Positions 33,053-41,958 of a DNA stretch of 64,000 nt are shown piece by piece. Source of the stretch: Sphingopyxis sp. Its GTDB lineage: Bacteria; Pseudomonadota; Alphaproteobacteria; Sphingomonadales; Sphingomonadaceae. The translations under genes were made by a program, and so were the position numbers. The stretch is from positions 26,713 through 90,712 of the forward strand of contig NZ_JAIBES010000129.1 in assembly GCF_019459305.1 (NCBI RefSeq). Reading direction: 5' to 3'. The notes beneath the pieces were generated by a model. It saw only the letters and a list, made by a program, of their open reading frames with translations, did no database searches and was not told where the DNA came from. Numbering within the stretch: the stretch's first letter is position 1; each line of letters starts with the position of its first letter.

Positions 33053-34045
33053 TTACCAGCCCGCCAGATTGGCGGCGCGCGCGCGATGCTCGGACGGGCT
33101 GCCAAGCCAGGCACGGTCGAACGCAGCACGGCGGAACCAGTAATTAAGCCCATATTCCCACGTATAACCGATGCCGCCGTGCGCCGCGACCGCAGCGCGC
33201 GCGGCGCGAACAAAGACGTCGCACAGATGCGCTTTTGCCATCGCAGCCGCCCGGGGCGCATCGGGCAGAGCTGCGTCCCACGCATAGGCGGCATACCAAA
33301 CCAGCGCGCGCGCCGGTTCGGCGTCGAGCGCCATATGGGCGAGCTGATGCTTGAGCGCCTGAAATCGACCGATCGGCTGACCGAACTGTTCGCGTTCCTT
33401 GGCATAGGCGACGCTCATGTCGGTGACCTTTTGCGCGCCCCCGAGCGCGTCTGCGGCGACAAGCACGAGCGCCGCATCGGCGAGGCGCGCCGTCATCGCA
33501 TCGGAAGCGGCAAAGATCGCATTCCCTGCCCCGTCGGCGATCACCACCTTTGAAACGGGGCGGCTGCGGTCGGTCGATTTGAGCGGCTCGATCGTGACGC
33601 CCTCGCCCGCAGGGATGAGCCGAACGCCAGCCGCCCGGTCGACGACTAGAAAATAGTCGGCGGCCCGCGCGCACGGCACATAGGCACTGCCCCCATGCAC
33701 CAGCGTCGCGACCTTTTCGCCGCTAACCAGTGCATCGAGCGGGAAATCGCTGTTCCCCAAGGCGGCGACCGCCGCGACGGAAAGCAACTGGCCGATCAAC
33801 GGCCCCGGCGCAGCGGCCTCTCCGGCCACTTCGCACGCGAGCGCCGCGTCGAGCAGCCCCATGCCGCTGTCAGGCAACAAGATGTCGCCAAGGCCCAGCG
33901 CCATCAGCGCATTCCAGCTGGTCCGGTCAAAGTCCTGGTCGCCATCAGCGAAAGCGTGGAGCCGATCAAGTGGCCAATTGTCGGCGAGTGTTCCGCGCAC
34001 TGCATCCTGGATCGCAGCCTGTTCCTGGGTAAGGTGAAAATGCAT
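33053..34045 (-). CDS. Acyl-CoA dehydrogenase, short subunit of pair 2
   Basis: A 330-residue ACAD-fold protein. The C-terminal domain carries R-E-Q-F-G-Q-P-I-G-R-F-Q-A-L-K-H and A-A-H-G-G-I-G-Y-T. The middle domain is shortened and lacks the S-E-P-G-x-G-S-D flavin segment. It follows the long ACAD by 3 bp, matching heteromeric FadE pairs. Expected role: partner subunit in dehydrogenation of a branched or ring-bearing acyl-CoA. Confidence 0.84.
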   Translation of the reverse strand: MHFHLTQEQAAIQDAVRGTLADNWPLDRLHAFADGDQDFDRTSWNALMALGLGDILLPDSGMGLLDAALACEVAGEAAAPGPLIGQLLSVAAVAALGNSDFPLDALVSGEKVATLVHGGSAYVPCARAADYFLVVDRAAGVRLIPAGEGVTIEPLKSTDRSRPVSKVVIADGAGNAIFAASDAMTARLADAALVLVAADALGGAQKVTDMSVAYAKEREQFGQPIGRFQALKHQLAHMALDAEPARALVWYAAYAWDAALPDAPRAAAMAKAHLCDVFVRAARAAVAAHGGIGYTWEYGLNYWFRRAAFDRAWLGSPSEHRARAANLAGW

Positions 34046-34048
34046 CGC

Positions 34049-35260
34049 TCATCGCTCTCCGCTCAGCGCGAGATCGCGCGGCAGGCCGAGACCGCGTTCG
34101 CCGATGATGTTGCGCTGGATGTTCGACGCGCCGCCGGCAATCGAATTGCCGAGGCTGCCCATGATCTGGTCGAGCCATTTTTCGGGACCGCGCGGACCAC
34201 GATTGCCGCGCCCGCCCGCGCCCGAAGGCTCGACAAACCCATGTTCGCCAATCAGTTCCTGCGAGAGCAGCGCCATTTCGTGGCCGATCTCGGTCAGCAG
34301 CAGTTTCATCATCAGCGCCACCGGGCCGGGATCCTCGCCCGCTGCGGCGCAGCTGAACAGGCGGAAACTGGTGTAGCGGTGCGAGAGGACAAAGCCTTCG
34401 ATCTGTGCGAGCTTGTCGCGGATCACCGGTTCGTCGATGCGACCGACGTCCTTTGCCAGCTCGACGAGCTTCGCGAACTGGCGCCCCAGCCCGTCGGCGC
34501 TGCCGATGCTGGCGCGTTCGTGCTTCAGCGTCGTGCGGCTGACGTACCAGCCCTGCCCGCGTTCGCCGACCTGCCAGCCGACCGGCGTTTCGGCATTGTC
34601 GAAGAAGAATTCGCAGAAGGTGTGATCCCCCTCCTCGCCCGTCATTTGGCGGATCGGGCGGCGGGTTATTCCGGGTTGTTCAAGATCGATCAGCAGATAG
34701 GTGATGCCATCGTGCTTCGGCGCATCGGGCTCTGTGCGCACAAGCATGAACATATGCGTCGATTGCATCCCCTGCGACGTCCAGATTTTCTGCCCATTGA
34801 TGATCCATTTGCTACCGTCGGCGGACAGCTCCCCTTTGGTGCGCACGCTGGCAAGGTCAGATCCCGATCCAGGTTCGGAATAACCCTGTCCCCAGACATA
34901 GTCGCCAGCGACCGTCTTGCGGATGAACAGCTCTTTCTGCTCGTCGGTGCCCTTTTCCAATAGGGTCGGCACAGTCATATTCATACCGTTTCCACCGATT
35001 TCCGCTGGCGCTCGGGCGCGAGCGAATTCCTCACGGATCACCTGCGCCTTGATGACATCGACCGGCTGCTGCGAACCGCCGTAGATTTTCGGGATCGCAC
35101 GATAGAGATAGCCGGCGTCTGTCGCCTGAGCGCGGAAATCGCGGATGAACGCCTTGAGGTCGGCGCCGCGCAGGTCGGCGGCCCGCGGCCAATTCGAAGC
35201 AAGGAAGGCGCGCACTTCCGCGCGAAAGGCTTCAGCGGCCTGGCCATAGCTTAGATCCAT
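34049..35260 (-). CDS. Acyl-CoA dehydrogenase, long subunit of pair 2
   Basis: A 403-residue ACAD: G-Y-S-E-P-G-S-G-S-D-L-A-S-V-R-T-K-G near residue 130, I-W-T-S-Q-G and C-terminal I-A-G-G-A-S-N-I-Q-R-N-I-I-G-E-R. Gly occupies the MCAD-type Glu position. ATG at 35260 follows AGGGAGAG. First gene of a five-gene leftward operon whose promoter carries a perfect copy of the regulon core. A Gly/Arg-rich loop (G-G-R-G-N-R-G-P-R-G-P) near residue 352 is unusual for the family. Confidence 0.88.
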   Translation of the reverse strand: MDLSYGQAAEAFRAEVRAFLASNWPRAADLRGADLKAFIRDFRAQATDAGYLYRAIPKIYGGSQQPVDVIKAQVIREEFARARAPAEIGGNGMNMTVPTLLEKGTDEQKELFIRKTVAGDYVWGQGYSEPGSGSDLASVRTKGELSADGSKWIINGQKIWTSQGMQSTHMFMLVRTEPDAPKHDGITYLLIDLEQPGITRRPIRQMTGEEGDHTFCEFFFDNAETPVGWQVGERGQGWYVSRTTLKHERASIGSADGLGRQFAKLVELAKDVGRIDEPVIRDKLAQIEGFVLSHRYTSFRLFSCAAAGEDPGPVALMMKLLLTEIGHEMALLSQELIGEHGFVEPSGAGGRGNRGPRGPEKWLDQIMGSLGNSIAGGASNIQRNIIGERGLGLPRDLALSGER

Positions 35261-35294
35261 CGCTCGCTCTCCCTGGTTCGTGAGCGAATCTATG

Positions 35295-35314
35295 CCTGAG
35301 TTATATAACTACGT
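35295..35314. promoter_or_regulatory. Regulon palindrome, copy 6
   Basis: Perfect core AGTTATATAACT at 35299-35310 in the divergent gap between the ACAD/WS-DGAT operon and the thioesterase-like gene. Confidence 0.75.
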
Positions 35315-35357
35315 CAAATATGTTGTGCGTGCAGCCAGGCCTGTTTAGGAGACGGTG

Positions 35358-36149
35358 ATGAGCAGCAAAGCCGATCCGACACCGCATTATTTCACGCGCC
35401 GGGAAACAGGCTTTGACCCCACCGGCCTGGCGCGCAACCCCTGGTTCGCCGACGCTGTGGCGGGCGGTCCGATATCGGCGCTGTTCGGCCATATCATCGA
35501 AACCGCCGGGTTCGATCCGGGCTTTGAAATTTGCCGGGTAACGATCGATATATTAGGCGTCGTCCCGCGCTCGCTGCTGACGCCGACGATCGTGCCCGTA
35601 CGCCAGGGCCGGCAAGCACAGCTCTATCGCATAGAAATGCGGGCAGGCGACAAGATGGTCGCGCAAGCGCATGTGCTCCTTGCACGCCAGCTCGATACGC
35701 CTGCATTCCCGACACCGCAGTCGCACCCGGCGCCCGAAGACGTCGCGGAGGACAATTTCCTGATCGGCGCGAGCATGGCCGGAGCGATCAAGACACGCCC
35801 CATCATGGGACGCGTCCGCGAACCGGGGCGCGGCGTGTGCTGGATGCGGATGGATGGCGAAATCGTGCTCGGCGTCCCGACCTCTCCCTTCGTCAAGGCG
35901 TGCCTGTTCGCCGATTTCGGGAACGGCGTCGGCAGCGCGACGCACGCGCATGAATGGAGCTATGCCAATCTCGACATCTCGATCCAGTTCTTCCGCAAGC
36001 CACGCGGCGACTGGTTCCTGCTCGATGCGCATACCGAAGGGGCCGGAAACGGCCATGCGGTGGCGCAGAGCGTCTTCGCCGATGCGGACGGGGTTTACGC
36101 CAAGGGGACGCAGACGGTCTTCGTCGGGCCGGGACGCCCGCGGCCGTAA
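35358..36149 (+). CDS. Acyl-CoA thioesterase-like double hot-dog protein
   Basis: A 263-residue protein resembling TesB-like/4HBT_3 double hot-dog thioesterases: G-G-P-I-S-A-L-F-G-H-I-I-E near residue 36 at the first hot-dog helix, and a second half with F-A-D-F-G-N-G-V-G and S-I-Q-F-F-R. It would hydrolyse acyl-CoA to release CoA, useful for draining dead-end thioesters. ATG at 35358 is preferred over GTG at 35355 given the AGGAG spacing. Single-gene unit ending just before the inverted repeat at 36154. Confidence 0.75.
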   Translation: MSSKADPTPHYFTRRETGFDPTGLARNPWFADAVAGGPISALFGHIIETAGFDPGFEICRVTIDILGVVPRSLLTPTIVPVRQGRQAQLYRIEMRAGDKMVAQAHVLLARQLDTPAFPTPQSHPAPEDVAEDNFLIGASMAGAIKTRPIMGRVREPGRGVCWMRMDGEIVLGVPTSPFVKACLFADFGNGVGSATHAHEWSYANLDISIQFFRKPRGDWFLLDAHTEGAGNGHAVAQSVFADADGVYAKGTQTVFVGPGRPRP

Positions 36150-36153
36150 ACGC

Positions 36154-36203
36154 GTCATTGCGAGCGAAGCGAAGCAATGTCGCCTTTGGCTCCTCGCAAT
36201 GAC
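36154..36203. repeat. Intergenic inverted repeat (GTCATTGCGAG type), probable two-way terminator
   Basis: Perfect 11-bp arms GTCATTGCGAG (36154-36164) and CTCGCAATGAC (36193-36203) around a 28-nt loop beginning CGAAGCGAAGCAA. The GCGAGCGAAGCGAAGCAAT wording is a recurrent intergenic repeat seen in sphingomonad genomes. It sits between converging genes, so the transcript hairpin may end both. Confidence 0.75.
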
Positions 36204-36208
36204 AGCCG

Positions 36209-37006
36209 CTATTGGCCCACAAAAACCGGCGCGCGCTTTTCGGTCACCGCCGCCAGCCCTTCGCGGTGATCCTTGCTGCCGAGTAAAACAGCCTGGTTCG
36301 GCAGGTTCGCCTGCCATTCGGCCTCCATGCTGCTTTCGAGCGCGCGCTGGATCGATTGCTTGACCGTCGCATAGCCAAGCGGTGCAGAGGCGGCGAGTTC
36401 GCGCGCGAGTTCCATCCCGCGCGCAGCGAGATCATCCTTTGCAACAACCTCGCCGACCAGCCCGATGCTGAGCGCTTCCTCGGCGCGCACTTGCTTGCCG
36501 CGCAGGCACATCTCCATCGCGCGGCCCAGCCCGACAATGCGGGGCAGGAGGAAAGTGCCGCCGAGTGGCGGCATGATGCCAAGCTTGATCCAGCTTTCCT
36601 GGAACATGGCGGTGTCGGCGGCGACGCGGAAATCGCAGGCGAGCGCCAACTCGCACCCCACGGTCACCGCAGCGCCCTGCACCAACGCCAGCGTCGGTTT
36701 CGGGCAGCGATAGATCGCGCGCGCTGCGCCCTGGAAATTGGCGTAGACGGTATCCTTGATTTCGCTTGCTGACATCCCCGTAAGGCGTTGCAAAAATGCG
36801 AAATCGGCCCCCACGGAAAAATGCTTGCCCTCGGCCGCGAAAAGGATCGCGCGAACGTCACGGTCGCCCGACAACGCCACAAAGGCATCACGAATCTCGC
36901 CGAGCATCTCGGGCGACGACGCATTTCCAATATCCGCGCGCGCCACGACTACGGCAGCAATTCCGTCCGCATGTCTATCGACCCGGATATGCGTGAAATC
37001 AGCCAT
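36209..37006 (-). CDS. Enoyl-CoA hydratase (crotonase family)
   Basis: A 265-residue crotonase with both catalytic glutamates: T-V-G-C-E-L-A-L-A-C-D near residue 118 and F-Q-E-S-W-I-K-L-G near residue 138. Oxyanion residues lie in K-H-F-S-V-G-A-D and Q-G-A-A-V-T-V-G. It should hydrate a 2-enoyl-CoA. It overlaps the upstream crotonase gene by 8 bp, suggesting coupled synthesis and perhaps sequential action on one chain. Confidence 0.85.
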   Translation of the reverse strand: MADFTHIRVDRHADGIAAVVVARADIGNASSPEMLGEIRDAFVALSGDRDVRAILFAAEGKHFSVGADFAFLQRLTGMSASEIKDTVYANFQGAARAIYRCPKPTLALVQGAAVTVGCELALACDFRVAADTAMFQESWIKLGIMPPLGGTFLLPRIVGLGRAMEMCLRGKQVRAEEALSIGLVGEVVAKDDLAARGMELARELAASAPLGYATVKQSIQRALESSMEAEWQANLPNQAVLLGSKDHREGLAAVTEKRAPVFVGQ

Positions 37007-37793
37007 CGGAATTCTCAGCCTTCTTCTTTTCGCGCCAGATCATCGCCGTCGCGCTGGTCGACAGTCCCATGTTCAGGGCTTCGGCATCGAGCGCGGCCTC
37101 GAACGCCCAGTCTTCGGCATTATTGAGGTTTGTCTTCATATAGCGATAGCCCATGCGCGGGCCGTCGGCGAGCCGCCGCGCCGCCGCCATCGTCGCGTCG
37201 CGTAGCGCTTCGTCGTCGAACAGGCGGGTATAGAGTCCCTTCGCAAACGCCTCCTCGGCCGACAGTTTTTCGCCGAGGAGAAACAGTTCGCGCGCAACGC
37301 CGGTGCCAACGATCTTGGTCCAGAACCACGTCGATCCGAAATCGCCGCCTGCCCCGATGCGGTCGAAAGCGGTGAGGAAGCCTGCGCTGCGGCCGGCGAA
37401 ACGCAGGTCGCATGCGCCGGCGATCCCGATGCCCGCACCCGCGACCGGGCCGTTGACCATCGCGATCGTCGGCTTTGGCATTTCATGGAGCAGGCGCGAC
37501 GTTTCCATGAAAGTGCGCAGCCGTACGAAGCTCTGCTCGGCACGACTGCCACTATCTGGATTTGCAGGGACAATTGCCTTGTCGGCGCTGCCTTCTTTCA
37601 AATCACCCCCGGCGCAGAAACCACGCCCCGCGCCGGTGACGATGACGCACCCCACCGACGCATCGCTCGCGGCATCGGCACAGGCGTCGGCCAGCGGCGC
37701 CATGATGGATCCGGTCAGCGCGTTCAGCCGGTCGGGCCGATTGAGGGTGATAGTGCGGACGCCCGCATCATCGTCGATCAGAATTTCAGACAT
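36999..37793 (-). CDS. Crotonase-family protein (PaaG/isomerase-like)
   Basis: A 264-residue crotonase. The oxyanion segment is G-P-V-A-G-A-G-I-G-I-A-G-A-C-D, with Gly at the first Glu position, and Asp appears near the second (G-A-G-G-D-F-G-S-T-W). The pattern is that of PaaG-like isomerases rather than classical hydratases, so a double-bond shift in a CoA intermediate is the leading idea. Middle gene of the MaoC-crotonase-crotonase operon. Confidence 0.82.
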   Translation of the reverse strand: MSEILIDDDAGVRTITLNRPDRLNALTGSIMAPLADACADAASDASVGCVIVTGAGRGFCAGGDLKEGSADKAIVPANPDSGSRAEQSFVRLRTFMETSRLLHEMPKPTIAMVNGPVAGAGIGIAGACDLRFAGRSAGFLTAFDRIGAGGDFGSTWFWTKIVGTGVARELFLLGEKLSAEEAFAKGLYTRLFDDEALRDATMAAARRLADGPRMGYRYMKTNLNNAEDWAFEAALDAEALNMGLSTSATAMIWREKKKAENSDG

Positions 37794-37841
37794 GGATGGG
37801 CCTCCCCTGCTCCGGTCTTTTTGAAGGGAATTGAAGGCCGA

Positions 37842-39128
37842 TCAATCCCCGCCGAGCTCACGATGCCGCGCCAGCATCCGCACCGCCTTTTCGGCCAGCG
37901 CGTCGGGCACCTGCGGATAGAGCGGCAGCGGCCGGTCCTTGCTGGGCAGCGCGATAGTCGCGGTCGCGCGCACCGTCTCCTCGTCGCGCTGGTTGGTGAA
38001 TTTCACCACCACATCGACGTAGCTCTGGCCGTCTTCCTGGCGCTTGGCCAGCACTTCACCGGTCACGCGCTGGACATCGCCCATATAATTGAACTTGCGA
38101 ATCTCGTCGTGGATATGCGTAATGACGGCGTCGTCGCCGGCCCAGTCGCTGAGATATTGCCACAGGTAATTTTCGCGCATGACTCCATAGTCATACGCCA
38201 TCGGATTGCCGATCGCCTGTGCCCAGGTTGGATCCCAATGGAGCCGCTGCGCGACGTCGGGAATGCCATATTCGTTCTTTACATAAAAAGCGGGAATACG
38301 CTGACGGTTCTTGTGCGCGAGGCGGTTTGCGGTCGGCGCGTATGGCACGAACCCATAGCCCCCCGCGTGGAAGCAGATGACGTCGGTGACGGTCAGCGGA
38401 CCCTTTGCCTGCAGTCCCAGCGAGTCGCCCTTCTCGACGCTGTCGAACCAGCGCTTATCGGCGCCCTGAACGCGCTCGGCAGCGTAGATATCCTCGATCG
38501 CCTGCATTTCCTCATCGGTGTATGTCGCAGGTTCAATCGCCGAATATTTGCCCTTCTTGGCCGCAGTCTTGCGTTCGGTAAGCACGCGCAGGATGCGATA
38601 GACCGCAACAACTTCGCCCCGCTGGTTGAGCTTGACGTCACGCCGCACACCGATGACCGAGCGTCCGGCGAATTCGGATTGCTTGACCTCGCACGTCTCG
38701 TCGCCATTGAAGCTGTAGATCGTATCGCCGGGATAAATGGGCCGATAGAAATCCCACTGCGAACCCGACACGAAGACGTGGATTCCCTTGAACAGGCTCT
38801 TGCGCAGCGCCTTGATATTGTCGGGAACGGGATCGCCGAGCATCGGTCGGTTGATGACTCCGGCCATCATGCCCGGTGCGATCACGCTGCCCCAGCGGGT
38901 CTTTTTGGCATAATGCGGATTGGTATAGAGCGGCTTGTCGTCGCCAATCCCGTGCGCGAAATTGCGGATATTATCCTCGGTCGCGGTCTGGATATATTCG
39001 CGCGTTTTGGCCGCCTGGTCGAAACCCAGCAGCCCGCGCTGCCGTTCGATGTCCGCGTCGGTGATTTCATAAGCGACGGCCTTTTGCCACTCTTCGCTTT
39101 CTTTGATATCGTTTTTCGCCTCGACCAT
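37842..39128 (-). CDS. MaoC-type enoyl-CoA hydratase with FAS1-like dehydratase N-terminal domain
   Basis: A 428-residue two-domain hot-dog protein. Residues about 25-190 form a FAS1-like (MaoC_dehydrat_N) domain (Y-T-N-P-H-Y-A and W-D-F-Y-R-P-I-Y-P-G-D-T). Residues about 260-410 form a second MaoC-like domain with H-W-D-P-T-W-A-Q-A and V-Q-R-V-T-G-E-V. The family hydrates bulky 2-enoyl-CoAs, as in steroid side-chain catabolism. First gene of the operon; ATG at 39128 follows GGGAGAT; the regulon palindrome lies 17 bp upstream. Confidence 0.84.
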   Translation of the reverse strand: MVEAKNDIKESEEWQKAVAYEITDADIERQRGLLGFDQAAKTREYIQTATEDNIRNFAHGIGDDKPLYTNPHYAKKTRWGSVIAPGMMAGVINRPMLGDPVPDNIKALRKSLFKGIHVFVSGSQWDFYRPIYPGDTIYSFNGDETCEVKQSEFAGRSVIGVRRDVKLNQRGEVVAVYRILRVLTERKTAAKKGKYSAIEPATYTDEEMQAIEDIYAAERVQGADKRWFDSVEKGDSLGLQAKGPLTVTDVICFHAGGYGFVPYAPTANRLAHKNRQRIPAFYVKNEYGIPDVAQRLHWDPTWAQAIGNPMAYDYGVMRENYLWQYLSDWAGDDAVITHIHDEIRKFNYMGDVQRVTGEVLAKRQEDGQSYVDVVVKFTNQRDEETVRATATIALPSKDRPLPLYPQVPDALAEKAVRMLARHRELGGD

Positions 39129-39144
39129 CGCATATCTCCCTTGT

Positions 39145-39164
39145 CACCAGTTATATAACTAGGT
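39145..39164. promoter_or_regulatory. Regulon palindrome, copy 7 (best match)
   Basis: CACCAGTTATATAACTAGGT: perfect core at 39149-39160 and full right flank AGGT, one or two mismatches from the consensus. Shared by the divergent MaoC operon and the third acyl-CoA ligase. Confidence 0.8.
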
Positions 39165-39203
39165 AATACATCCCCGATAGCGAAGCAAGGGGATAGTGCC
39201 GCA

Positions 39204-40691
39204 ATGGAAGTTCGCCGCATCAGCGATGCCTTGAAGGTGCGCGCTCAACATCAAGCGGGCGAGATCGCGCACGACGATACGCGGCGGCAGATCAGCTTTG
39301 CCGAATGGGATCGCGAAGCCGACGATGTCGGCGGTGGACTGGCGGCGGCGGGGCTTGTTCCGGGCGACCGCGTCTTCCTTGCGATCAGCAACAACCACGC
39401 GATCGAGATGGCGATTGCTGTGTTCGCCGTGTTTCGCGCCGGGGGCATTGCCTGCCCGATCAACACGCGCCTGACCGCCAGGGAAATCGCGGACTATGCC
39501 GCCCTGTGCGAACCGCGGTTCTGCCTGACCGACGCGCCCGAACTGGTGACGAACATCGACCTCGAAGGCTGTTGGACCGTCGATGCGATGCCGCGCGACA
39601 TATCCGCGCTTCCAGACCAATCCGCGCTCGATCCTCTCGCCGACGCTGAAATCCTTGGCACGTCGGGGACCACGGGGAAGATCAAGGGCGTCGTCGTGTC
39701 GCACCCCGACCTGATGAACGGCGTCACCGGGACCAATATGGACCGGTCGCGCTCGACATTGCACGCGCTGCCTTTGACGGGATCCGGCGGCAATCTGGGC
39801 ATTGTGATGCTGCCCGCGCGCGGCGGCGCAACGGCGATCACTCAGCCGAAGTTTGATCCGAAGGGCTTTCTCGACCTGGTGCGCGAGAAGCGTCCGAATC
39901 TGGTATATCTGGTCCCGTCCATGCTGCGGCTCATCCTCGATCATCCCGATGTTGCCGATTATGATTTTGGCGGCGTGAAATATCTGATGACCGGCACAGC
40001 GCCGCTCCCGCATGATTCGGTGATACGCGCCGCGAAACTCTGGCCGCATCTGCGCATCCGCAACAGCTATGGCATGTCGGAAGGCGGCGTCGGGCTTGGC
40101 ACCACCAGTCAGGAACAGGTGCAGAAGCCCGGCTGTGTCGGCAAGCTGCCCGCGCATATGCAGCTTCGCGACGAGGCGGGGAAAGTCATCACCGAAGCGA
40201 ATGTGGTCGGCGAAATCTATGGCTGGCAAAAACACGCGCGCCGTTACTGGAAAGACCCGCAGGCGACGGCCGAAAGCTTCAAGGGCGGCTGGACCAAGAC
40301 CGGCGACCTGGGCTTCGTCGATGCCGACGGCGATCTGATCATGGCCGGACGGTCGAAGGAGCTGATCATCCGCGGCGGATACAACATCACGCCGCTCGAG
40401 ATCGAAACGACGCTCCACCTTCATCCCGCGGTGCAACAGGCTGCGGTGGTCGGCGTTCCCCACGAGGTATTGGGTGAAGATATTGCGGCGGCGGTGACGC
40501 TGCGCCCAGGCGCTGACGCAAGCGCTGACGATATTCTGGCTTTCTGCCGCGAACATCTCGCCGACAACAAGGTGCCGCGGACCCTGGTCGTGATGGACGT
40601 AATGCCGCTCAATCCAAACGGGAAAATTCTGAAGAAAGACCTGGCCGGCCCGCTGGCAAAAGCGGCGGCGGACCGGCGAGCGGCCGCTTAG
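39204..40691 (+). CDS. Acyl-CoA ligase (class I adenylate-forming), third copy
   Basis: A 495-residue ligase: T-S-G-T-T-G-K-I-K-G at 153-162, S-Y-G-M-S-E, W-T-K-T-G-D-L-G, G-R-S-K-E-L-I-I-R-G-G-Y-N-I and N-P-N-G-K-I-L-K-K carrying the catalytic Lys. It should make a CoA thioester from a carboxylate through acyl-AMP. A single-gene transcript under the best regulon palindrome and closed by a hairpin at 40706. Having three ligases in one island suggests different carboxylates, or several entry points. Confidence 0.9.
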   Translation: MEVRRISDALKVRAQHQAGEIAHDDTRRQISFAEWDREADDVGGGLAAAGLVPGDRVFLAISNNHAIEMAIAVFAVFRAGGIACPINTRLTAREIADYAALCEPRFCLTDAPELVTNIDLEGCWTVDAMPRDISALPDQSALDPLADAEILGTSGTTGKIKGVVVSHPDLMNGVTGTNMDRSRSTLHALPLTGSGGNLGIVMLPARGGATAITQPKFDPKGFLDLVREKRPNLVYLVPSMLRLILDHPDVADYDFGGVKYLMTGTAPLPHDSVIRAAKLWPHLRIRNSYGMSEGGVGLGTTSQEQVQKPGCVGKLPAHMQLRDEAGKVITEANVVGEIYGWQKHARRYWKDPQATAESFKGGWTKTGDLGFVDADGDLIMAGRSKELIIRGGYNITPLEIETTLHLHPAVQQAAVVGVPHEVLGEDIAAAVTLRPGADASADDILAFCREHLADNKVPRTLVVMDVMPLNPNGKILKKDLAGPLAKAAADRRAAA

Positions 40692-40705
40692 CGGACCCGC
40701 ACGCG

Positions 40706-40725
40706 CCATCGCGCAATAGCGATGG
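40706..40725. terminator. Hairpin between converging genes
   Basis: CCATCGC/GCGATGG 7-bp stem with a 6-nt loop in the 42-bp gap between the ligase and the converging ACAD. No clear U-tract. Probable two-way terminator. Confidence 0.5.
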
Positions 40726-40733
40726 TGTACACC

Positions 40734-41957
40734 TCAGCCTTTCAGCGTTTCAAACGGCACATTCTTGTCCATCCGCACCTCGCCCGGCATGCCCAGAACG
40801 CGCTCGGCGATCTGGTTGCGCAGCACCTCGTCCGCGCCGCCCGCGATGCGCATCACAGTCGAATAAATATAGTCATATTGAACGTCGCCTGCCGCGGTAT
40901 CGCCGGCCTCCGGCGCGATCCCTGCAAGCCCCCGCATTTCCAGCGCGAGGCCGTTGGTTTTCTGATAACGCCCGGCATAGGCAAGCTTGACCATGCCCGC
41001 GAGCGCGCCGGGATTTTCCCCCCGCGACACCATCGTACGCAGCCGCGCCTGAAAGAAGCGCTCGCCCTGCTCCTCCGCCAGAGCCTCGGCCAGTTGCTGG
41101 CGGATCGCGCGGTCATCAAGCATTGTGCCGCCATGCCCGTCGGGCGTCGCCGCAGCAAAGTCCAGCAACGGTTCGACCCCGCTGCGATGTGCGCCGGAGC
41201 CGAGCCGTTCGCCCATCAGGACGGTCATGCAACATGCCCAGCCCTCACCTTCCGCGCCAATGCGATTGGCGTCGGGGATGCGAACGTCGGTGAGGAAGGT
41301 TTCGTTGAATTCGCTTGCGCCCGAAATCTGGCGGATCGGGCGCGTCTCGATCCCCGGCGTCTTCATGTCGACGACGAAGAAGGTCAGCCCTTTGTGTTTG
41401 GGCAACGTCGGGTCGCTGCGCACCACAAGGATGCCCCAGTCGGTCAGATGCGCCCAGCTCGACCAGACTTTCTGGCCGTTGACGATCCAATCGTCCGAAC
41501 CATCCTCAGTGCGCACTGCCTTGGTGCGAAGTGCGGCCAGATCGGAGCCTGCGGCGGGTTCGGAAAAGAGCTGGCACCACGTCAGGTCGCCCTTCAGCGT
41601 CGCTTCGATAAAGCGGGCTTTTTGTTCGTCGGTGCCATGTTTCGCGATGACGGGAAGCGCCATACCGGTGCCAATCGAGGTGAACGGCCCCTTTGGAAGG
41701 TGATATTTGCCCTCCTCCTCGGCGAAGATCACCGCTTCGGCGCCTGACAGCCCCCGGCCGCCCAGCGCCTTCGGGAAGGTAAGCCCCGACCAGCCGCCGG
41801 CATAAAGTTCGCGCATCCAGGCGCGACCGCGATCAGCTTCCTCGATGTCGGGCATTTTATCACCGGGTGTGAGGACATGAGCGGGCGCGTGGGCCGCGAG
41901 CCAGGCGCGCGCTTCGGCGCGGAACGCTGCTTCATCCGGGCTGTCGTTGAAATCCAT
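40734..41957 (-). CDS. Acyl-CoA dehydrogenase, long subunit of pair 3
   Basis: A 407-residue ACAD: C-Q-L-F-S-E-P-A-A-G-S-D-L-A-A-L-R-T-K-A near residue 130, V-W-S-S-W-A-H and C-terminal R-I-A-G-G-A-D-E-V-L-R-N-Q-I-A-E-R. Gly again replaces the MCAD-type Glu. It starts 1 bp after the stop of the shorter ACAD. Its closest sister in the window is the long member of pair 4 (45091-46296), which shares S-E-P-A-x-G-S-D-L-A and I-A-G-G-A-D-E. Confidence 0.88.
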   Translation of the reverse strand: MDFNDSPDEAAFRAEARAWLAAHAPAHVLTPGDKMPDIEEADRGRAWMRELYAGGWSGLTFPKALGGRGLSGAEAVIFAEEEGKYHLPKGPFTSIGTGMALPVIAKHGTDEQKARFIEATLKGDLTWCQLFSEPAAGSDLAALRTKAVRTEDGSDDWIVNGQKVWSSWAHLTDWGILVVRSDPTLPKHKGLTFFVVDMKTPGIETRPIRQISGASEFNETFLTDVRIPDANRIGAEGEGWACCMTVLMGERLGSGAHRSGVEPLLDFAAATPDGHGGTMLDDRAIRQQLAEALAEEQGERFFQARLRTMVSRGENPGALAGMVKLAYAGRYQKTNGLALEMRGLAGIAPEAGDTAAGDVQYDYIYSTVMRIAGGADEVLRNQIAERVLGMPGEVRMDKNVPFETLKG

Positions 41958-41958
41958 T

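Noticed and set aside
37485..39158. 557-codon open frame on the plus strand
   Set aside because: Antisense to the MaoC-type protein; no recognisable motif and composition typical of a shadow frame.
39159..40709. 516-codon open frame on the minus strand
   Set aside because: Antisense to the acyl-CoA ligase at 39204-40691, which has every expected motif and a promoter palindrome.
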